64,000 nt of DNA from CAMPKL01 sp963817465 (GTDB taxonomy: Bacteria; Acidobacteriota; Terriglobia; Bryobacterales; UBA6623): the NCBI GenBank assembly GCA_963817465.1, contig CAWFOP010000007.1, positions 372,001 through 436,000 of the forward strand, given 5' to 3'. Below, piece after piece: positions 7,277 through 16,667 of this stretch. Position numbers and translations under genes: made by a program. The notes beneath the pieces are model-generated. The model saw only the letters and a list, made by a program, of their open reading frames with translations, did no database searches and was not told the DNA's origin. Every line of letters starts with the position of its first letter. Position 1 is the stretch's first letter.

Positions 7277-10015
7277 TTGTCGGCGAGGCTTCGCCGCGGC
7301 GGGGCCTCGCTGCATTTCGTAGCCTTGGCTGCCGTCATGGGGACGCCGTTCAGGCTGTTGGATACCATGGAGTTCGGCGATCAACAGTCGATGAGAAAGG
7401 CCGTTGATCGTATGCAAGGGCTTTTTCGAGTCAACGTTTCCATGTCGGATCTGTCGACATTTCATTTGCAGGCGATGGATCGCCTCTACTCGTCGTTCAA
7501 TGAGACGGGCGACGGCATCGCTACGGTCGAAAAGCGTTCGGCGGCGGTCGACGAGATCGTGTCGGGAATGTTCATGCAAGCATTCCCCGGCGCGGAGCAG
7601 CAGGGGGTTTGCGTGCTGGCCGTCGGCGGGTACGGGCGCCGGCAACTGTTCCCCCACTCCGACGTCGATCTGCTGTTCTTGTTCGGCCGTGAGGGCGACG
7701 CGAAGCGCTGCGGCGACGACCTCGCGGTCCTGCTCACGAAGTTGTGGGATGCCCAGCTCCGGGTTTCGCAATCGGTCCGGACGCCCGCGGAGTGCTCCCG
7801 TCTGGCGTCCGACAATCACGAGCTGCACATCAGCCTGCTCGACGCGCGGTTTTTGGCCGGAGACCGCTCGCTCTATCTGGAGTTCGCCGGGCGGGTGCTG
7901 CCGAAGTTTTTCATCCGCGAGCAGAAGTCGCTGATGCGGGCGTTGGTGGAAGCGGCGGAAGAGCGCCACAAGGAATTCGGGCGGACGATCTACCATCTCG
8001 AGCCGGACGTCAAGGAAGCGCCGGGCGGCTTGCGGGACTTTCAACTGGCTTGCTGGATTTCGCAAATCGCTCACGTGCAGCCTGACCAGGTGCCGCTGGG
8101 CGAGACGAAGCTGCCGGCGGACGTCACCGATGCGGTGGCTGAGGGCAAGCGCTTTTTATTCGCGCTGCGGTGCTACTTGCACTACTTCGCCGGCCGCGAC
8201 AGCAATCGTCTGGACTTCGACTTGCAAGCGACGATCGCGCACGACGGCGCCGGCAAGGCCTTTGACGCCGCGCCCGACGCGGCGGAGTGGATGCGCGACT
8301 ACTACCGTCATGTGCGGGTGATCAATCGGCTGGCGCTGCGCATGATCGAGGAGTACGCCACGCCGAAGAACTCGCTGCTGGCGGTGATCCGGCAAGGGCG
8401 CTCCAAGCTTTCGAACCGCGACTTTTCGGTCGCCAACGGCCGCGTGTTCTTGCGCTACAGCCATGCGCTCGAAGTGCAGCCGGAGGTGGCGATCGACCTT
8501 TTCCGTTTCGTCGCCCGACACGGGATGCCGTTGGCCGCGCGAACCGAGCGGCTCGTGGCGCAGAACCTGGACGCGATGAGCCACAGCTTCGGCGACGGCA
8601 AGCCGCTGTGGCCGGCGTTGGCGGACATCCTGCGTCAACCCCACGCCTACCAAGCTCTGGCGGTGATGCGGGAGACCGGCGCCCTTTACACGCTGTTCCC
8701 CGAGCTCGCTCAGATCGACTGCCTGGTCGTGCGGGACTTCTACCACCGCTACACCGTGGACGAGCACACGTTCGTGGCGATTCGGATCCTGAAACGTCTG
8801 GACGACCAGCAGGACAAGCTGAGCAAGCAGTTCGCTGAGCTGGCCAAAGAGGTGCGGCGGCCGGAGTTGCTCTATTTCGCGCTGCTGTTTCACGACGTGG
8901 GCAAGGGCGTCGCAGACGAGTCGCACGTCGAGGCCAGCGTCGAGAGCGCCGGAGTCGCGATGGAGCGGATCGAGATCCCCGACAACGACCGCCTGCTGAT
9001 CACGTTCCTGATCGAGCACCATCTGACGATGTCGAACTTCATCACCAAGCGGGACATCGCGGATCCGGAAACGGTTGAAGAGTTCGCGCGCATCGTGGGG
9101 ACGACGGAGAATCTGCGAGCGCTGGCGCTGGTGACTTACGCCGACACGTCGGCAGTGAACCCCCATGCGATGACGGCGTGGCGCAAGCAGTTGCTCTGGC
9201 AGCTCTACATGGCGACGCACAACCGTCTGACGGGGGACGCCGAAGACCGGCGCATCGACGAAGGCTTGCCGGGACCGGTGTTAGACGCCGCGCCGCGCGC
9301 TGATCGCGAGAGCTTGAAGAGCTTCTTGGCGGGCTTCCCGGAACGCTATCTCCGCACGCACAGCGTCGCCGAGGTGCTCGGGCATCACGAGCTGAGCAAG
9401 GAGCTCAGCCGCAAGGAGGCCGCCGTCCGGATCACGCGCCGCGACTCGCTCTACGACGTCGAGGTGATCGCCCACGATCGACCGTTCTTGTTTTCGTCCC
9501 TCTGCGCGGTGATGGCGGGCTTCGGGCTCAACATCGAACGCGCCGAGGCCTTCGCAAACAAGCAGAGGTTGGTCCTGGACAGCTTCAGCGTCACCGTGTC
9601 GGAGCGGCGCGGGGGAGTCGAGCTCGACGACCATGACCTGCGGCAAGTCGTGCGGTCGCTCAAGAAGGTCATCGAAGGCAAAGAGGATCCGAACGAGATT
9701 CTCGACCGGCGGGGCCGCGTCTACGGCGCCCGGCGGCGCGCGATGGTGGATCCGGAAGTGACGTTCGACAACGAAACCTCTTCTCGGGCTACGATCTTCC
9801 ACATTACGGCCGAGGATCGGACCGGGTTGCTGTTCGATCTGACCAGCGCCTTCTCACGCACCGGCTGCGACATCGAAGTGGTCTTGATCGAGACGCAAGG
9901 ACGCAAAGCGATCGACGTCTTCTACGTCACCGGGCCGTCCGGAAAGCTCAATGAGCGCGCCTGTTTCGAGCTGCGCGACGAGTTGTTGGGCGTGTGCCGC
10001 GCGAAGGCCGCCTGA
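7277..10015 (+). CDS. glnD: [Protein-PII] uridylyltransferase / uridylyl-removing enzyme
   Basis: About 900 residues with the full GlnD order: nucleotidyltransferase core (AVGGYGRRQLFPHSDVDLLFLFG, metal-binding DxD), the GlnD helical linker (EAPGGLRDFQLACWI), an HD phosphohydrolase (LYFALLFHDVGKG, then FLIEHHL) that removes UMP, and two C-terminal ACT domains (SLYDVEVIAHDRPFLFS and TIFHITAEDRTGLLFDL) that sense glutamine. It would uridylylate Tyr51 of the PII protein encoded just upstream. The start is uncertain: the TTG at 7277 gives the longest frame, but ATGs at 7337, 7367 and 7391 are closer to where conserved sequence begins, and none has a strong ribosome-binding site. Confidence 0.95.
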   Translation: MSARLRRGGASLHFVALAAVMGTPFRLLDTMEFGDQQSMRKAVDRMQGLFRVNVSMSDLSTFHLQAMDRLYSSFNETGDGIATVEKRSAAVDEIVSGMFMQAFPGAEQQGVCVLAVGGYGRRQLFPHSDVDLLFLFGREGDAKRCGDDLAVLLTKLWDAQLRVSQSVRTPAECSRLASDNHELHISLLDARFLAGDRSLYLEFAGRVLPKFFIREQKSLMRALVEAAEERHKEFGRTIYHLEPDVKEAPGGLRDFQLACWISQIAHVQPDQVPLGETKLPADVTDAVAEGKRFLFALRCYLHYFAGRDSNRLDFDLQATIAHDGAGKAFDAAPDAAEWMRDYYRHVRVINRLALRMIEEYATPKNSLLAVIRQGRSKLSNRDFSVANGRVFLRYSHALEVQPEVAIDLFRFVARHGMPLAARTERLVAQNLDAMSHSFGDGKPLWPALADILRQPHAYQALAVMRETGALYTLFPELAQIDCLVVRDFYHRYTVDEHTFVAIRILKRLDDQQDKLSKQFAELAKEVRRPELLYFALLFHDVGKGVADESHVEASVESAGVAMERIEIPDNDRLLITFLIEHHLTMSNFITKRDIADPETVEEFARIVGTTENLRALALVTYADTSAVNPHAMTAWRKQLLWQLYMATHNRLTGDAEDRRIDEGLPGPVLDAAPRADRESLKSFLAGFPERYLRTHSVAEVLGHHELSKELSRKEAAVRITRRDSLYDVEVIAHDRPFLFSSLCAVMAGFGLNIERAEAFANKQRLVLDSFSVTVSERRGGVELDDHDLRQVVRSLKKVIEGKEDPNEILDRRGRVYGARRRAMVDPEVTFDNETSSRATIFHITAEDRTGLLFDLTSAFSRTGCDIEVVLIETQGRKAIDVFYVTGPSGKLNERACFELRDELLGVCRAKAA

Positions 10016-10394
10016 GCCGTCGCGCTTGCTGAGTCTTCGCCCGCAGGGCTAAACTAACTCCTTGGGTCGAAAGTTCGCGGGAACATAACTCTCGATTACT
10101 GTTTTAATCAAAAGACAAGATTCCTGCAATCCGATTGGAACAAGGCTGGGCGATGATGCTCGTGAGCCCGAACGAGATTCTTCCCGGGCCATTGGCGGAT
10201 AGGATTGCAGACCGCTGCCGTGATATTCAGTGAGGTCAGTTCATTCGAGCCCGATTGGAGGCTCGGCATGGAGCAAAACCTCTTGGCCATTGGTTCGATT
10301 CGATCTGCAATTGCCGCGCGCCGCAGGCGCCGGAGGAACCGGATCACCGGGCTTTTCGAGGCGCACTCGTCCAAGTCGCACCGAGGCTAAAGCC
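10016..10394. other. Intergenic spacer after glnD
   Basis: About 380 bases between glnD and the PHP gene. The middle (10085-10130) is AT-rich relative to the surroundings and could hold a promoter. No RNA gene or terminator was recognised; the only candidate gene is the 40-codon frame at 10268-10390. Confidence 0.5.
10268..10390 (+). CDS. Putative 40-residue basic peptide
   Basis: ATG at 10268 has GGAGG six bases upstream, a better ribosome-binding site than most genes here. It encodes MEQNLLAIGSIRSAIAARRR and ends RNRITGLFEAHSSKSHRG. The stop at 10388-10390 lies 4 bases before the GTG of the PHP gene. The run of six Arg suggests nucleic-acid or membrane-surface binding, or it may be a leader whose translation feeds the next gene. 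No homology was recognised; Arg runs also arise by chance in GC-rich DNA. Confidence 0.35.
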   Translation: MEQNLLAIGSIRSAIAARRRRRRNRITGLFEAHSSKSHRG

Positions 10395-11543
10395 GTGAAG
10401 AACACCAAGCTGCACTATCTGATACGACACCCCAGAACATGCGCAGGCTTCCGGACATGCGTGTCGTTGCACGGGCACACGATGCATTCGCGTGAGAGCA
10501 CGGCGTTTGTGGCCCGCATCGCGAAGAAATCGAAGTGGTTCAACATCTTTATCGAGCACCAACTCAAGAAATACTCCGAGAGGTACGCGGAGAAGCAGTT
10601 GGTCAATCTGGAAGCGCAAGCGAAGCGCATGTGGTGGACCTCGCCGCTGTCGGGCTCGCAGGCCTTCCAAGTGGAGAAGGGTCAGATCGAGAAGCTGGGC
10701 ATGCGGCCGATCGTCTCGCTGACCGATCACGACAACATCGAGGCGCCGCTGCAGTTGCAGATGATCGCCGAAAATTCTCAAGCGCCGATTTCAGTCGAGT
10801 GGACGACGCCGTACGACCAAACGTACTTCCACGTCGGCGTGCACAACCTGCACCCGCATTGGGCGCGCGAAATGATGCGGGCGATGGAGGAGCTCACCGA
10901 GAACCCGAGCGGCGAAAAGCTGCGGTCGATGTTCGCCGACTTAGCCTCGCATCCGGACGTTCTGATCGTCTTGAATCACCCTTACTGGGATCAGCCGTGG
11001 CTGGGCTCGGAAACGCACGAGCGTTTGCTCAAGCGGTTCCTGTCGGAATACGGCGAGTGGGTGCATGCGCTCGAGATCAACGGCCTGCGTTCCTGGACCG
11101 AAAATCGCAAGGTCGTGCGTCTGGCCGAACAGGCCGGAATCAAGCTGATTTCGGGCGGTGATCGCCACGGCCGCGAGCCCAATGCGACTCTGAATCTGAC
11201 CAATGCGACGACGTTCGGGGATTTCGCTCGAGAGATTCGCGGCGATGCGCCCTCGGAAGTGCTGATCATGCCGCATTTTCACGACCCGCTGCTGTTGCGG
11301 GTGCTGCAGACGATGTGGGATGTGCTCAAGGAGCACCCCGAGCACGCGCTGGGTCAGGTGCGTTGGACCGAACGCGTATTCCGGCTATGCTATGACGGCG
11401 AGGTGAAGAGCTTTGACGAGTTCTTCGAGGGGCGCGAGCCGTTCCTGATGAGGCAAATGATCAACGCCTCGCGCATGGCGACGAGTCCGCGCATGCGGCG
11501 CGCGTGGCAGCGCATGGCGATCCCTTCCGAGGCGGCTCTATGA
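10395..11543 (+). CDS. PHP-domain metal-dependent phosphoesterase
   Basis: About 382 residues from the GTG at 10395 (the frame is open further upstream but without family character). The PHP motifs are present: CVSLHGHTMHS with HxH, IVSLTDHDN, VLNHPYWDQPW and SGGDRHGREPN, which would hold two or three metal ions for phosphoester hydrolysis. The substrate is unknown. The stop overlaps the start of the following GT4 gene by four bases (ATGA), and the same pairing of a PHP hydrolase with a mannosyl-type transferase suggests a role in glycolipid or glycan assembly. This is context inference; the enzyme could also act on nucleotides. Confidence 0.85.
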   Translation: MKNTKLHYLIRHPRTCAGFRTCVSLHGHTMHSRESTAFVARIAKKSKWFNIFIEHQLKKYSERYAEKQLVNLEAQAKRMWWTSPLSGSQAFQVEKGQIEKLGMRPIVSLTDHDNIEAPLQLQMIAENSQAPISVEWTTPYDQTYFHVGVHNLHPHWAREMMRAMEELTENPSGEKLRSMFADLASHPDVLIVLNHPYWDQPWLGSETHERLLKRFLSEYGEWVHALEINGLRSWTENRKVVRLAEQAGIKLISGGDRHGREPNATLNLTNATTFGDFAREIRGDAPSEVLIMPHFHDPLLLRVLQTMWDVLKEHPEHALGQVRWTERVFRLCYDGEVKSFDEFFEGREPFLMRQMINASRMATSPRMRRAWQRMAIPSEAAL

Positions 11544-12733
11544 ACCCAGGGCTGCCCCGCGTGGCCCTTTTTTCCGACAGCTTTTATGAAGTCAACGGCG
11601 TCGCGCTGACCTCCCGCCAGCTCGACGCCTTTGCACGTCGGCGCGGCCTGCCGTTTTTCAGTTGCCATGCCGGCCCGGAGACGAAGCTGCTCGAGGAGGG
11701 TCCGGTGCGCACGTTCGAGCTCCGCCGCGGCCCGTTGAAGATCTCGGTCGAAGAGGATCTGTACGTCGATCCGGCGATATTCCGCTACAAAGGTCGCGTC
11801 GGCCGGGCGCTGCGGGAGTTCCAGCCGGACCTGCTCCACATTACCGGCCCCAACGATATCGGCTTCCTAGGCTTTTTTCTGGCTCGCGAGCTGAAGATCC
11901 CGATGACGGCGTCGTGGCATACCAACGTTCACGAGTACGCCGCATGGCGGCTCGAGAAGGCGCTGCGAGTCCTGCCCGACGGCTGGCGCAAGCGGCTCGC
12001 GGCGAAAGCGGAATGGGCTACGCTGGCTGCGTTTTCGAAACTCTACAAGGCGGCGAAGACGTGCTTCGCTCCCAACCCTGAGCTGATCGAGATGCTGCGG
12101 GAAAAGACGGGCAGGCCGGTGCACCTGATGCACCGCGGGGTCGAGATCGAGCGCTTCCGGCCCGAGATGAGAAACCGCACCGACGACGTCTTCGAGCTGG
12201 GCTACGTCGGCCGCATCAGCGCCGAAAAGAACGTGCGGTTTCTGAAGACCCTCGAGGACGGGCTGATCGCCGCGGGACGCTCGAACTTCCGCATCGTCGT
12301 GGTCGGACACGGTTCGGAGCAGGCTTGGCTCGAGAAGAACTTGCGGCACGGCTCGTTCCCGGGCCTGCTGACGGACGAGCCGCTGGCGCGGGCGTACGCG
12401 AATTTCGACCTGTTCGTGTTCCCTTCCTTCACCGACACTTACGGCAACGTCATCAACGAAGCGATGGCGTCGGGGGTTCCTTGTATCGTGACGAGCGGCG
12501 GCGGACCCAAGTACCTGATCAAAGACGGCGAGACCGGCGTGATGGGGCGCGACGAAGGCGGGTTCATCGCCGCCGTAAGCGCATTGATGACGGATCACGA
12601 TCGGCTGGCCGGAATGAGGGCGGCGGCGCGGCGGCATGCTGTCGAAAACTCCTGGGACCGCGTATTTGAGCGGCTCTACGAGCAGTACGCCGAGACAGTC
12701 AAATCGTCCGGCAACAACGCGGTCGCGGCCTAA
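11540..12733 (+). CDS. Glycosyltransferase family 4
   Basis: A 397-residue GT-B fold transferase. The N-terminal half (VALFSDSFYEVNGVALTSRQL, HITGPNDIGFLGF, TASWHTNVHEYA) matches the acceptor-binding domain of GtfA/MgtA-like mannosyl and glucosyl transferases. The C-terminal half has GYVGRISAEKNVRFL, VVVGHGSEQAWLEKNL and the sugar-nucleotide site FVFPSFTDTYGNVINEAMASGVP with its acidic EAMASG. It acts on the cytoplasmic side using an NDP-sugar; the acceptor is probably a lipid or glycolipid. ATG at 11540 overlaps the PHP stop, so translation is likely coupled. Confidence 0.92.
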   Translation: MNPGLPRVALFSDSFYEVNGVALTSRQLDAFARRRGLPFFSCHAGPETKLLEEGPVRTFELRRGPLKISVEEDLYVDPAIFRYKGRVGRALREFQPDLLHITGPNDIGFLGFFLARELKIPMTASWHTNVHEYAAWRLEKALRVLPDGWRKRLAAKAEWATLAAFSKLYKAAKTCFAPNPELIEMLREKTGRPVHLMHRGVEIERFRPEMRNRTDDVFELGYVGRISAEKNVRFLKTLEDGLIAAGRSNFRIVVVGHGSEQAWLEKNLRHGSFPGLLTDEPLARAYANFDLFVFPSFTDTYGNVINEAMASGVPCIVTSGGGPKYLIKDGETGVMGRDEGGFIAAVSALMTDHDRLAGMRAAARRHAVENSWDRVFERLYEQYAETVKSSGNNAVAA

Positions 12734-12964
12734 TCTGCCGATTTCGCCCCCCTAAGCCTCTGAACATGCCTAAGGTCTAGCCTCTAGCCCACGTCGGGCA
12801 TTTGGAGGATGGCTGCGTCTCGGGACCTCCACCAAGATTGAAGCGTAATCGGCGTCTCCGCCCGCCGGAGGGTTCTTGCGTCGTCGCGCGCTGGCAGGCA
12901 TGGCTGGGTTCAAATCAACAACATCGCCGCGCGATCGATTCGATCCGCCGCGGCGGAGGTCCGC

Positions 12965-14674
12965 ATGGACCTGACGGCTCTGTTTGGCGGAATTCTGCTG
13001 ATCGCCCTGCTGTTGCTGTCGGGGGCCTTTCCCGATAGGGCCCTCCATCTGGCGCGCTGGACGCATCTGTTCAATCCGGCGCGGTCGCGCGGGGCGGTCG
13101 TGGCCGCTGTCTTGGCGGTTACCGCGCCGTTTATTTTCACGGCATGCCAGATCGCGATCAAGGGGGTTCCTTCGGCCACGGTCCACGACGAGTTCAGTTA
13201 CCTGCTGGCGGCGGATACGTTCGTGCACGGGCGGCTCGCAAATCCCGTACACCCCATGTGGAAGTTTTTCGAGAGCTTTCATATCCTGCAGCACCCCAGT
13301 TACGCCTCGAAATATCCGCCCGCTTCCGGGGCGGCGCTGGCTGCCGGAGCCGTGCTGCTGGGACATCCGTGGTTCGGCGTGTTTGCGAGCGTGGCGGCGA
13401 TGAGCGCGGCGAGTTATTGGGCGCTGCTTGGATGGGCGCCTAGGCGCTGGGCGCTGCTGGGGTGCCTGTTGGTGTCGGCGTGTTACGGCGTGAATCATTA
13501 CTGGATCACGAGCTACTGGGGCGGAGCGATGGCCGGACTCGGGGGAGCGCTCTACTTCGGGGCCCTAGGGCGTATTTGCTATCCCAGGCCGGGCCGCGCG
13601 GCCGGCGCCGGCCAAGGCGTCATCCTCGGAGCGGGTCTGGCCCTGCTGGCCAACACCAGGCCGTGGGAAGGGATGCTCATCGCATTGCCCGGCGCCGCGC
13701 TGATGGCGCGGCATTGGTTTGCGAGTCGGGCGTCGGACGCTCCGCTCCGGGCGACTGTCGTGGCCTCGACGGCTCTCGTCCTGGCGGCGACCGCGGGAGG
13801 GATGGCCGTGCTCAACCAAGCGGTAACGGGGGACTGGGCGCGGCTGCCGTATGCCGAATATTCGGCGCAATACGAGTCGGAACCTCTGTTCCTAGCGGGC
13901 GATACGGCCAGCCGTACCGTGCCCTATCGACACGAGGTGATGCGGCTGTTCTACTCCAGTCTCGAGACTTATCAGTCGGTGCGGAAGCCGGATGGGAGCG
14001 TCGATTGGGAGCGTGTCATTTCGCTTCGGCTGCTCGTCCTGTCGATGTTCTTCGGCGCCAGTTTGACGTCTGTCGCTTTGCTGCTGGTCGCGCCGATGAT
14101 TTGGAGAAATCCGAAGCAACGGTTCGCTCTCGTTTCGACGGCGTTCTTCTTCGCCGGATTCTGCCTGCAGCGCTATCACCACCTGCATTACCTAGCGCCC
14201 GCGTTGGCGGTTCTTGCCTACTTGAAGGTCAGTGTGATTCGCGATGTCCTGCACCTGGCGTCGAGCAAGTGGCCTCCGGCTCCCGCGTTCGCGTACGGCT
14301 TGATGGCGATCGAGCTCGTCAACGCACTTTTCATCGCGGGCGCGCCGTACGAGATGCACTGGGATACGGATCGCGATCGAGTGGCGCGGGAGCTCGAGAG
14401 CAAGCCCGGACCCGACCTGGCGATTGTGCGCTATTCGGCCGGCCATGATCCGCGCCAGGAGTGGGTGTACAACGCAGCGGACATCGACGCCGCCGACATC
14501 GTTTGGGCTCGTGAGATGGAGGCGGCCGAGACTTGCGAATTGGTGAGCTACTTTTCGGATCGAAACGCATGGCTCGTCGAACCTGACAAATCGCCCGTGC
14601 GTCCGGAGCCATACATCGGGAACTGCGGGCCGCCTTCGCTCACATCAGCTTTGCGGGAGGGAAGCAGGAAATGA
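12965..14674 (+). CDS. GT-C type membrane glycosyltransferase (PMT/ArnT-like, putative)
   Basis: A 569-residue integral membrane protein with about ten helices. The first periplasmic loop carries ATVHDEFSYLLAADTFVHGRL, an Asp-Glu pair of the type GT-C enzymes use to handle polyprenyl-phosphate sugars, then NPVHPMW. WGGAMAGLGGALYFG and LANTRPWEGML are also typical of this uncharacterised acidobacterial/proteobacterial group. The C-terminal 130 residues are soluble. GGAGG lies five bases before the ATG. It overlaps by four bases with the GT2 gene that follows, which would supply the lipid-linked sugar donor; this pairing is the main functional clue. Confidence 0.8.
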   Translation: MDLTALFGGILLIALLLLSGAFPDRALHLARWTHLFNPARSRGAVVAAVLAVTAPFIFTACQIAIKGVPSATVHDEFSYLLAADTFVHGRLANPVHPMWKFFESFHILQHPSYASKYPPASGAALAAGAVLLGHPWFGVFASVAAMSAASYWALLGWAPRRWALLGCLLVSACYGVNHYWITSYWGGAMAGLGGALYFGALGRICYPRPGRAAGAGQGVILGAGLALLANTRPWEGMLIALPGAALMARHWFASRASDAPLRATVVASTALVLAATAGGMAVLNQAVTGDWARLPYAEYSAQYESEPLFLAGDTASRTVPYRHEVMRLFYSSLETYQSVRKPDGSVDWERVISLRLLVLSMFFGASLTSVALLLVAPMIWRNPKQRFALVSTAFFFAGFCLQRYHHLHYLAPALAVLAYLKVSVIRDVLHLASSKWPPAPAFAYGLMAIELVNALFIAGAPYEMHWDTDRDRVARELESKPGPDLAIVRYSAGHDPRQEWVYNAADIDAADIVWAREMEAAETCELVSYFSDRNAWLVEPDKSPVRPEPYIGNCGPPSLTSALREGSRK

Positions 14675-15870
14675 CCGTAAGGGAAACCGCGGTCGCACAA
14701 GAAACGATAGAGCTCTCGGTCGTGATGCCATGCCTCAACGAGGCGGACACGCTCGCGACTTGTATTGACAAGGCGCAGCGCGCGCTGGCGGCCCATGGCG
14801 TCTCGGGCGAAATCATCGTCGCCGACAACGGCAGCACCGACGGCTCGATCGAGATTGCGCGACGTCTCGGCGCACGCGTCATCGGCGTGAAAGAAAAGGG
14901 TTACGGGAGCGCCTTGATGGGCGGCATCGCGGCGGCGCGCGGCGAGTATGTGCTCATGGGCGATGCGGACGACAGCTACGACTTCCTGGAGATTCCGAAG
15001 TTCGTCGAAAAGCTGCGCGAGGGCCACGATCTCGTTCAAGGGTGCCGGCTGCCGTCGGGAGGGGGCGTCGTATTGCCCGGAGCCATGCCGTTCCTGCACC
15101 GCTGGTGGGGAAACCCGATGTTCTCGGCGCTGGCTAGGCATTGGTTCAAGGCTCCGATCCACGACGTCTACTGCGGCATGCGCGGCTTCACAAGGGAGTT
15201 CTACGAGGATCTGCAGCAGCGCTGCACGGGCATGGAATTCGCCACGGAGATGATCATCAAGTCGAGCGCCCGGGGAGCGAACATCGCCGAAGTGCCGATC
15301 ACGCTGCACCCGGATGGCCGGAAAGCGCATGCGCCGCACCTCAAGACCTTTCGAGACGGTTGGCGGACGCTGAGGTTCTTCCTCATGTACTGCCCGCGTT
15401 GGCTGTTTCTTTATCCCGGCTTGGCGTTGATCGGTCTCGGCCTGTGCGGATACGGCGTCGCGATGCCCGGCCTGACCATTGATGGGATGACCTTCGACGC
15501 CCACACGCTGCTTTTCTCGACTTTGGCGGTGATCTGCGGCTGGCAGTCCGCCGTCTTTCACGTCTTCACGAAGACTTTCGCGATCAGCGAGGGCTTGATG
15601 CCCGAGACTCGGGGAATGCGTCGCTTCTTCCGCATTGCGAACCTCGAACGGGGTTTAGCGGTTGCGGCTGTCGCGCTGGTCGCCGGACTGTTTCTGCTGG
15701 TTCTGGCGATCAACCAGTGGCGCCTGGCCGATTTCGGAGAGTTGAACTACGCCTCGACGATGAGGCTTGTGATCCCAGGAGCGGCTCTTACCGCCCTCTC
15801 GTTTCAGACGATTCTGGCGAGCTTCTTCATCGGCATTTTGGGAATGTCGAGGACCGGCGGCAGGGAGTAG
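14671..15870 (+). CDS. Glycosyltransferase family 2, dolichyl-phosphate glucose/mannose synthase-like, with membrane tail
   Basis: 399 residues. The N-terminal GT-A domain (LSVVMPCLNEADTLATCI, IIVADNGSTDGS, YVLMGDADDSYDFLEI with the metal-binding DADD) makes a polyprenyl-phosphate sugar from an NDP-sugar. HDVYCGMRGFTREFYEDL and GMEFATEMIIKS are characteristic of the DPM1/GtrB-like branch. Four or so membrane helices follow (LFLYPGLALIGLGLCGYG and others), anchoring it to the inner membrane. ATG overlaps the stop of the GT-C gene (ATGA), and the methyltransferase gene starts 5 bases after its stop, so these belong to one operon. Confidence 0.92.
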   Translation: MTVRETAVAQETIELSVVMPCLNEADTLATCIDKAQRALAAHGVSGEIIVADNGSTDGSIEIARRLGARVIGVKEKGYGSALMGGIAAARGEYVLMGDADDSYDFLEIPKFVEKLREGHDLVQGCRLPSGGGVVLPGAMPFLHRWWGNPMFSALARHWFKAPIHDVYCGMRGFTREFYEDLQQRCTGMEFATEMIIKSSARGANIAEVPITLHPDGRKAHAPHLKTFRDGWRTLRFFLMYCPRWLFLYPGLALIGLGLCGYGVAMPGLTIDGMTFDAHTLLFSTLAVICGWQSAVFHVFTKTFAISEGLMPETRGMRRFFRIANLERGLAVAAVALVAGLFLLVLAINQWRLADFGELNYASTMRLVIPGAALTALSFQTILASFFIGILGMSRTGGRE

Positions 15871-15874
15871 AGCT

Positions 15875-16633
15875 TTGAAACAAGAGACTCCTGGAGCGAC
15901 GACCTTTGACGCATTTGCAGCCGACTACGACAAGGCGTTGGAGCGTGGAATCTCCGTCTCGGGAGAAGACAAGTCTTTCTTCGCCCGCGGACGGCTCTCC
16001 TGGTTAGCTCAGCGGCTTCGGGGGCTCGGAGTCCGTCCGGACTTCGCTCTGGATTTTGGATGCGGACCCGGTTCAGCGACGCCGCTCTTCTTCGAACTGC
16101 TCGGCGTCAAACGATTCCGGGGCGTCGACGTTTCGAGGGAGAGTCTCGCTATCGCGCGACGGAACTGCAGTTCACCGGCAGCCGAATACTTCGGCCTGGA
16201 GGAAGCAGCGACTGAGAATCAATTTGACTTGGCGCATTGCAACGGCGTGTTCCATCACATTCCCTTGAACGAACGCGACGCGGCTGTCAGATATGTGTTT
16301 CGAGCCCTGCGCCCCGGCGGGATATTCGCATTCTGGGAGAACAATCCCTGGAACCCCGGCACCCAGTATGTGATGAGCCGAATCCCGTTCGACCGCGACG
16401 CCGTCAAGGTGTCCGTCTTACAGGCGCGAAGGCTACTTTCCCAAGGCGGTTTTGAAGTGCTGGGCGCCGATTTCCACTTCGTCTTCCCGCGTTTTCTCGG
16501 AGCTTTGCGACCTCTGGAGCGGCATATCGTCAAACTTCCGATCGGCGCTCAATACATGGTCTTGTGCCGCAAGCCGTCGGAGGATACCGTCAACCTGATC
16601 GCGAATCAATCAGGACCGGTTGATCTAGAATAA
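15875..16633 (+). CDS. Class I SAM-dependent methyltransferase
   Basis: A 252-residue Rossmann methyltransferase. Motif I is FALDFGCGPGSATPLF, motif II the acidic end RGVDVSRESL, and motif IV FDLAHCNGVFHHI, followed by ALRPGGIFAFWENNPWN. The start is TTG at 15875, four bases after the GT2 stop, with GAGTAGAG just upstream. The HCNGVFHHIP and NPWNPGTQYVMSR patterns fit small-molecule or glycolipid methyltransferases. As the last gene of the glycan run, it may methylate the lipid or sugar product; the substrate is not shown by sequence. Confidence 0.88.
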   Translation: MKQETPGATTFDAFAADYDKALERGISVSGEDKSFFARGRLSWLAQRLRGLGVRPDFALDFGCGPGSATPLFFELLGVKRFRGVDVSRESLAIARRNCSSPAAEYFGLEEAATENQFDLAHCNGVFHHIPLNERDAAVRYVFRALRPGGIFAFWENNPWNPGTQYVMSRIPFDRDAVKVSVLQARRLLSQGGFEVLGADFHFVFPRFLGALRPLERHIVKLPIGAQYMVLCRKPSEDTVNLIANQSGPVDLE

Positions 16634-16667
16634 GGCTGATTGTTTTCCCGCAGGGGTCTCCTCAACG

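Noticed and set aside
6785..8074. 429-codon minus-strand ORF across glnB and glnD
   Set aside because: Overlaps two unmistakable genes on the other strand and shows no family features.
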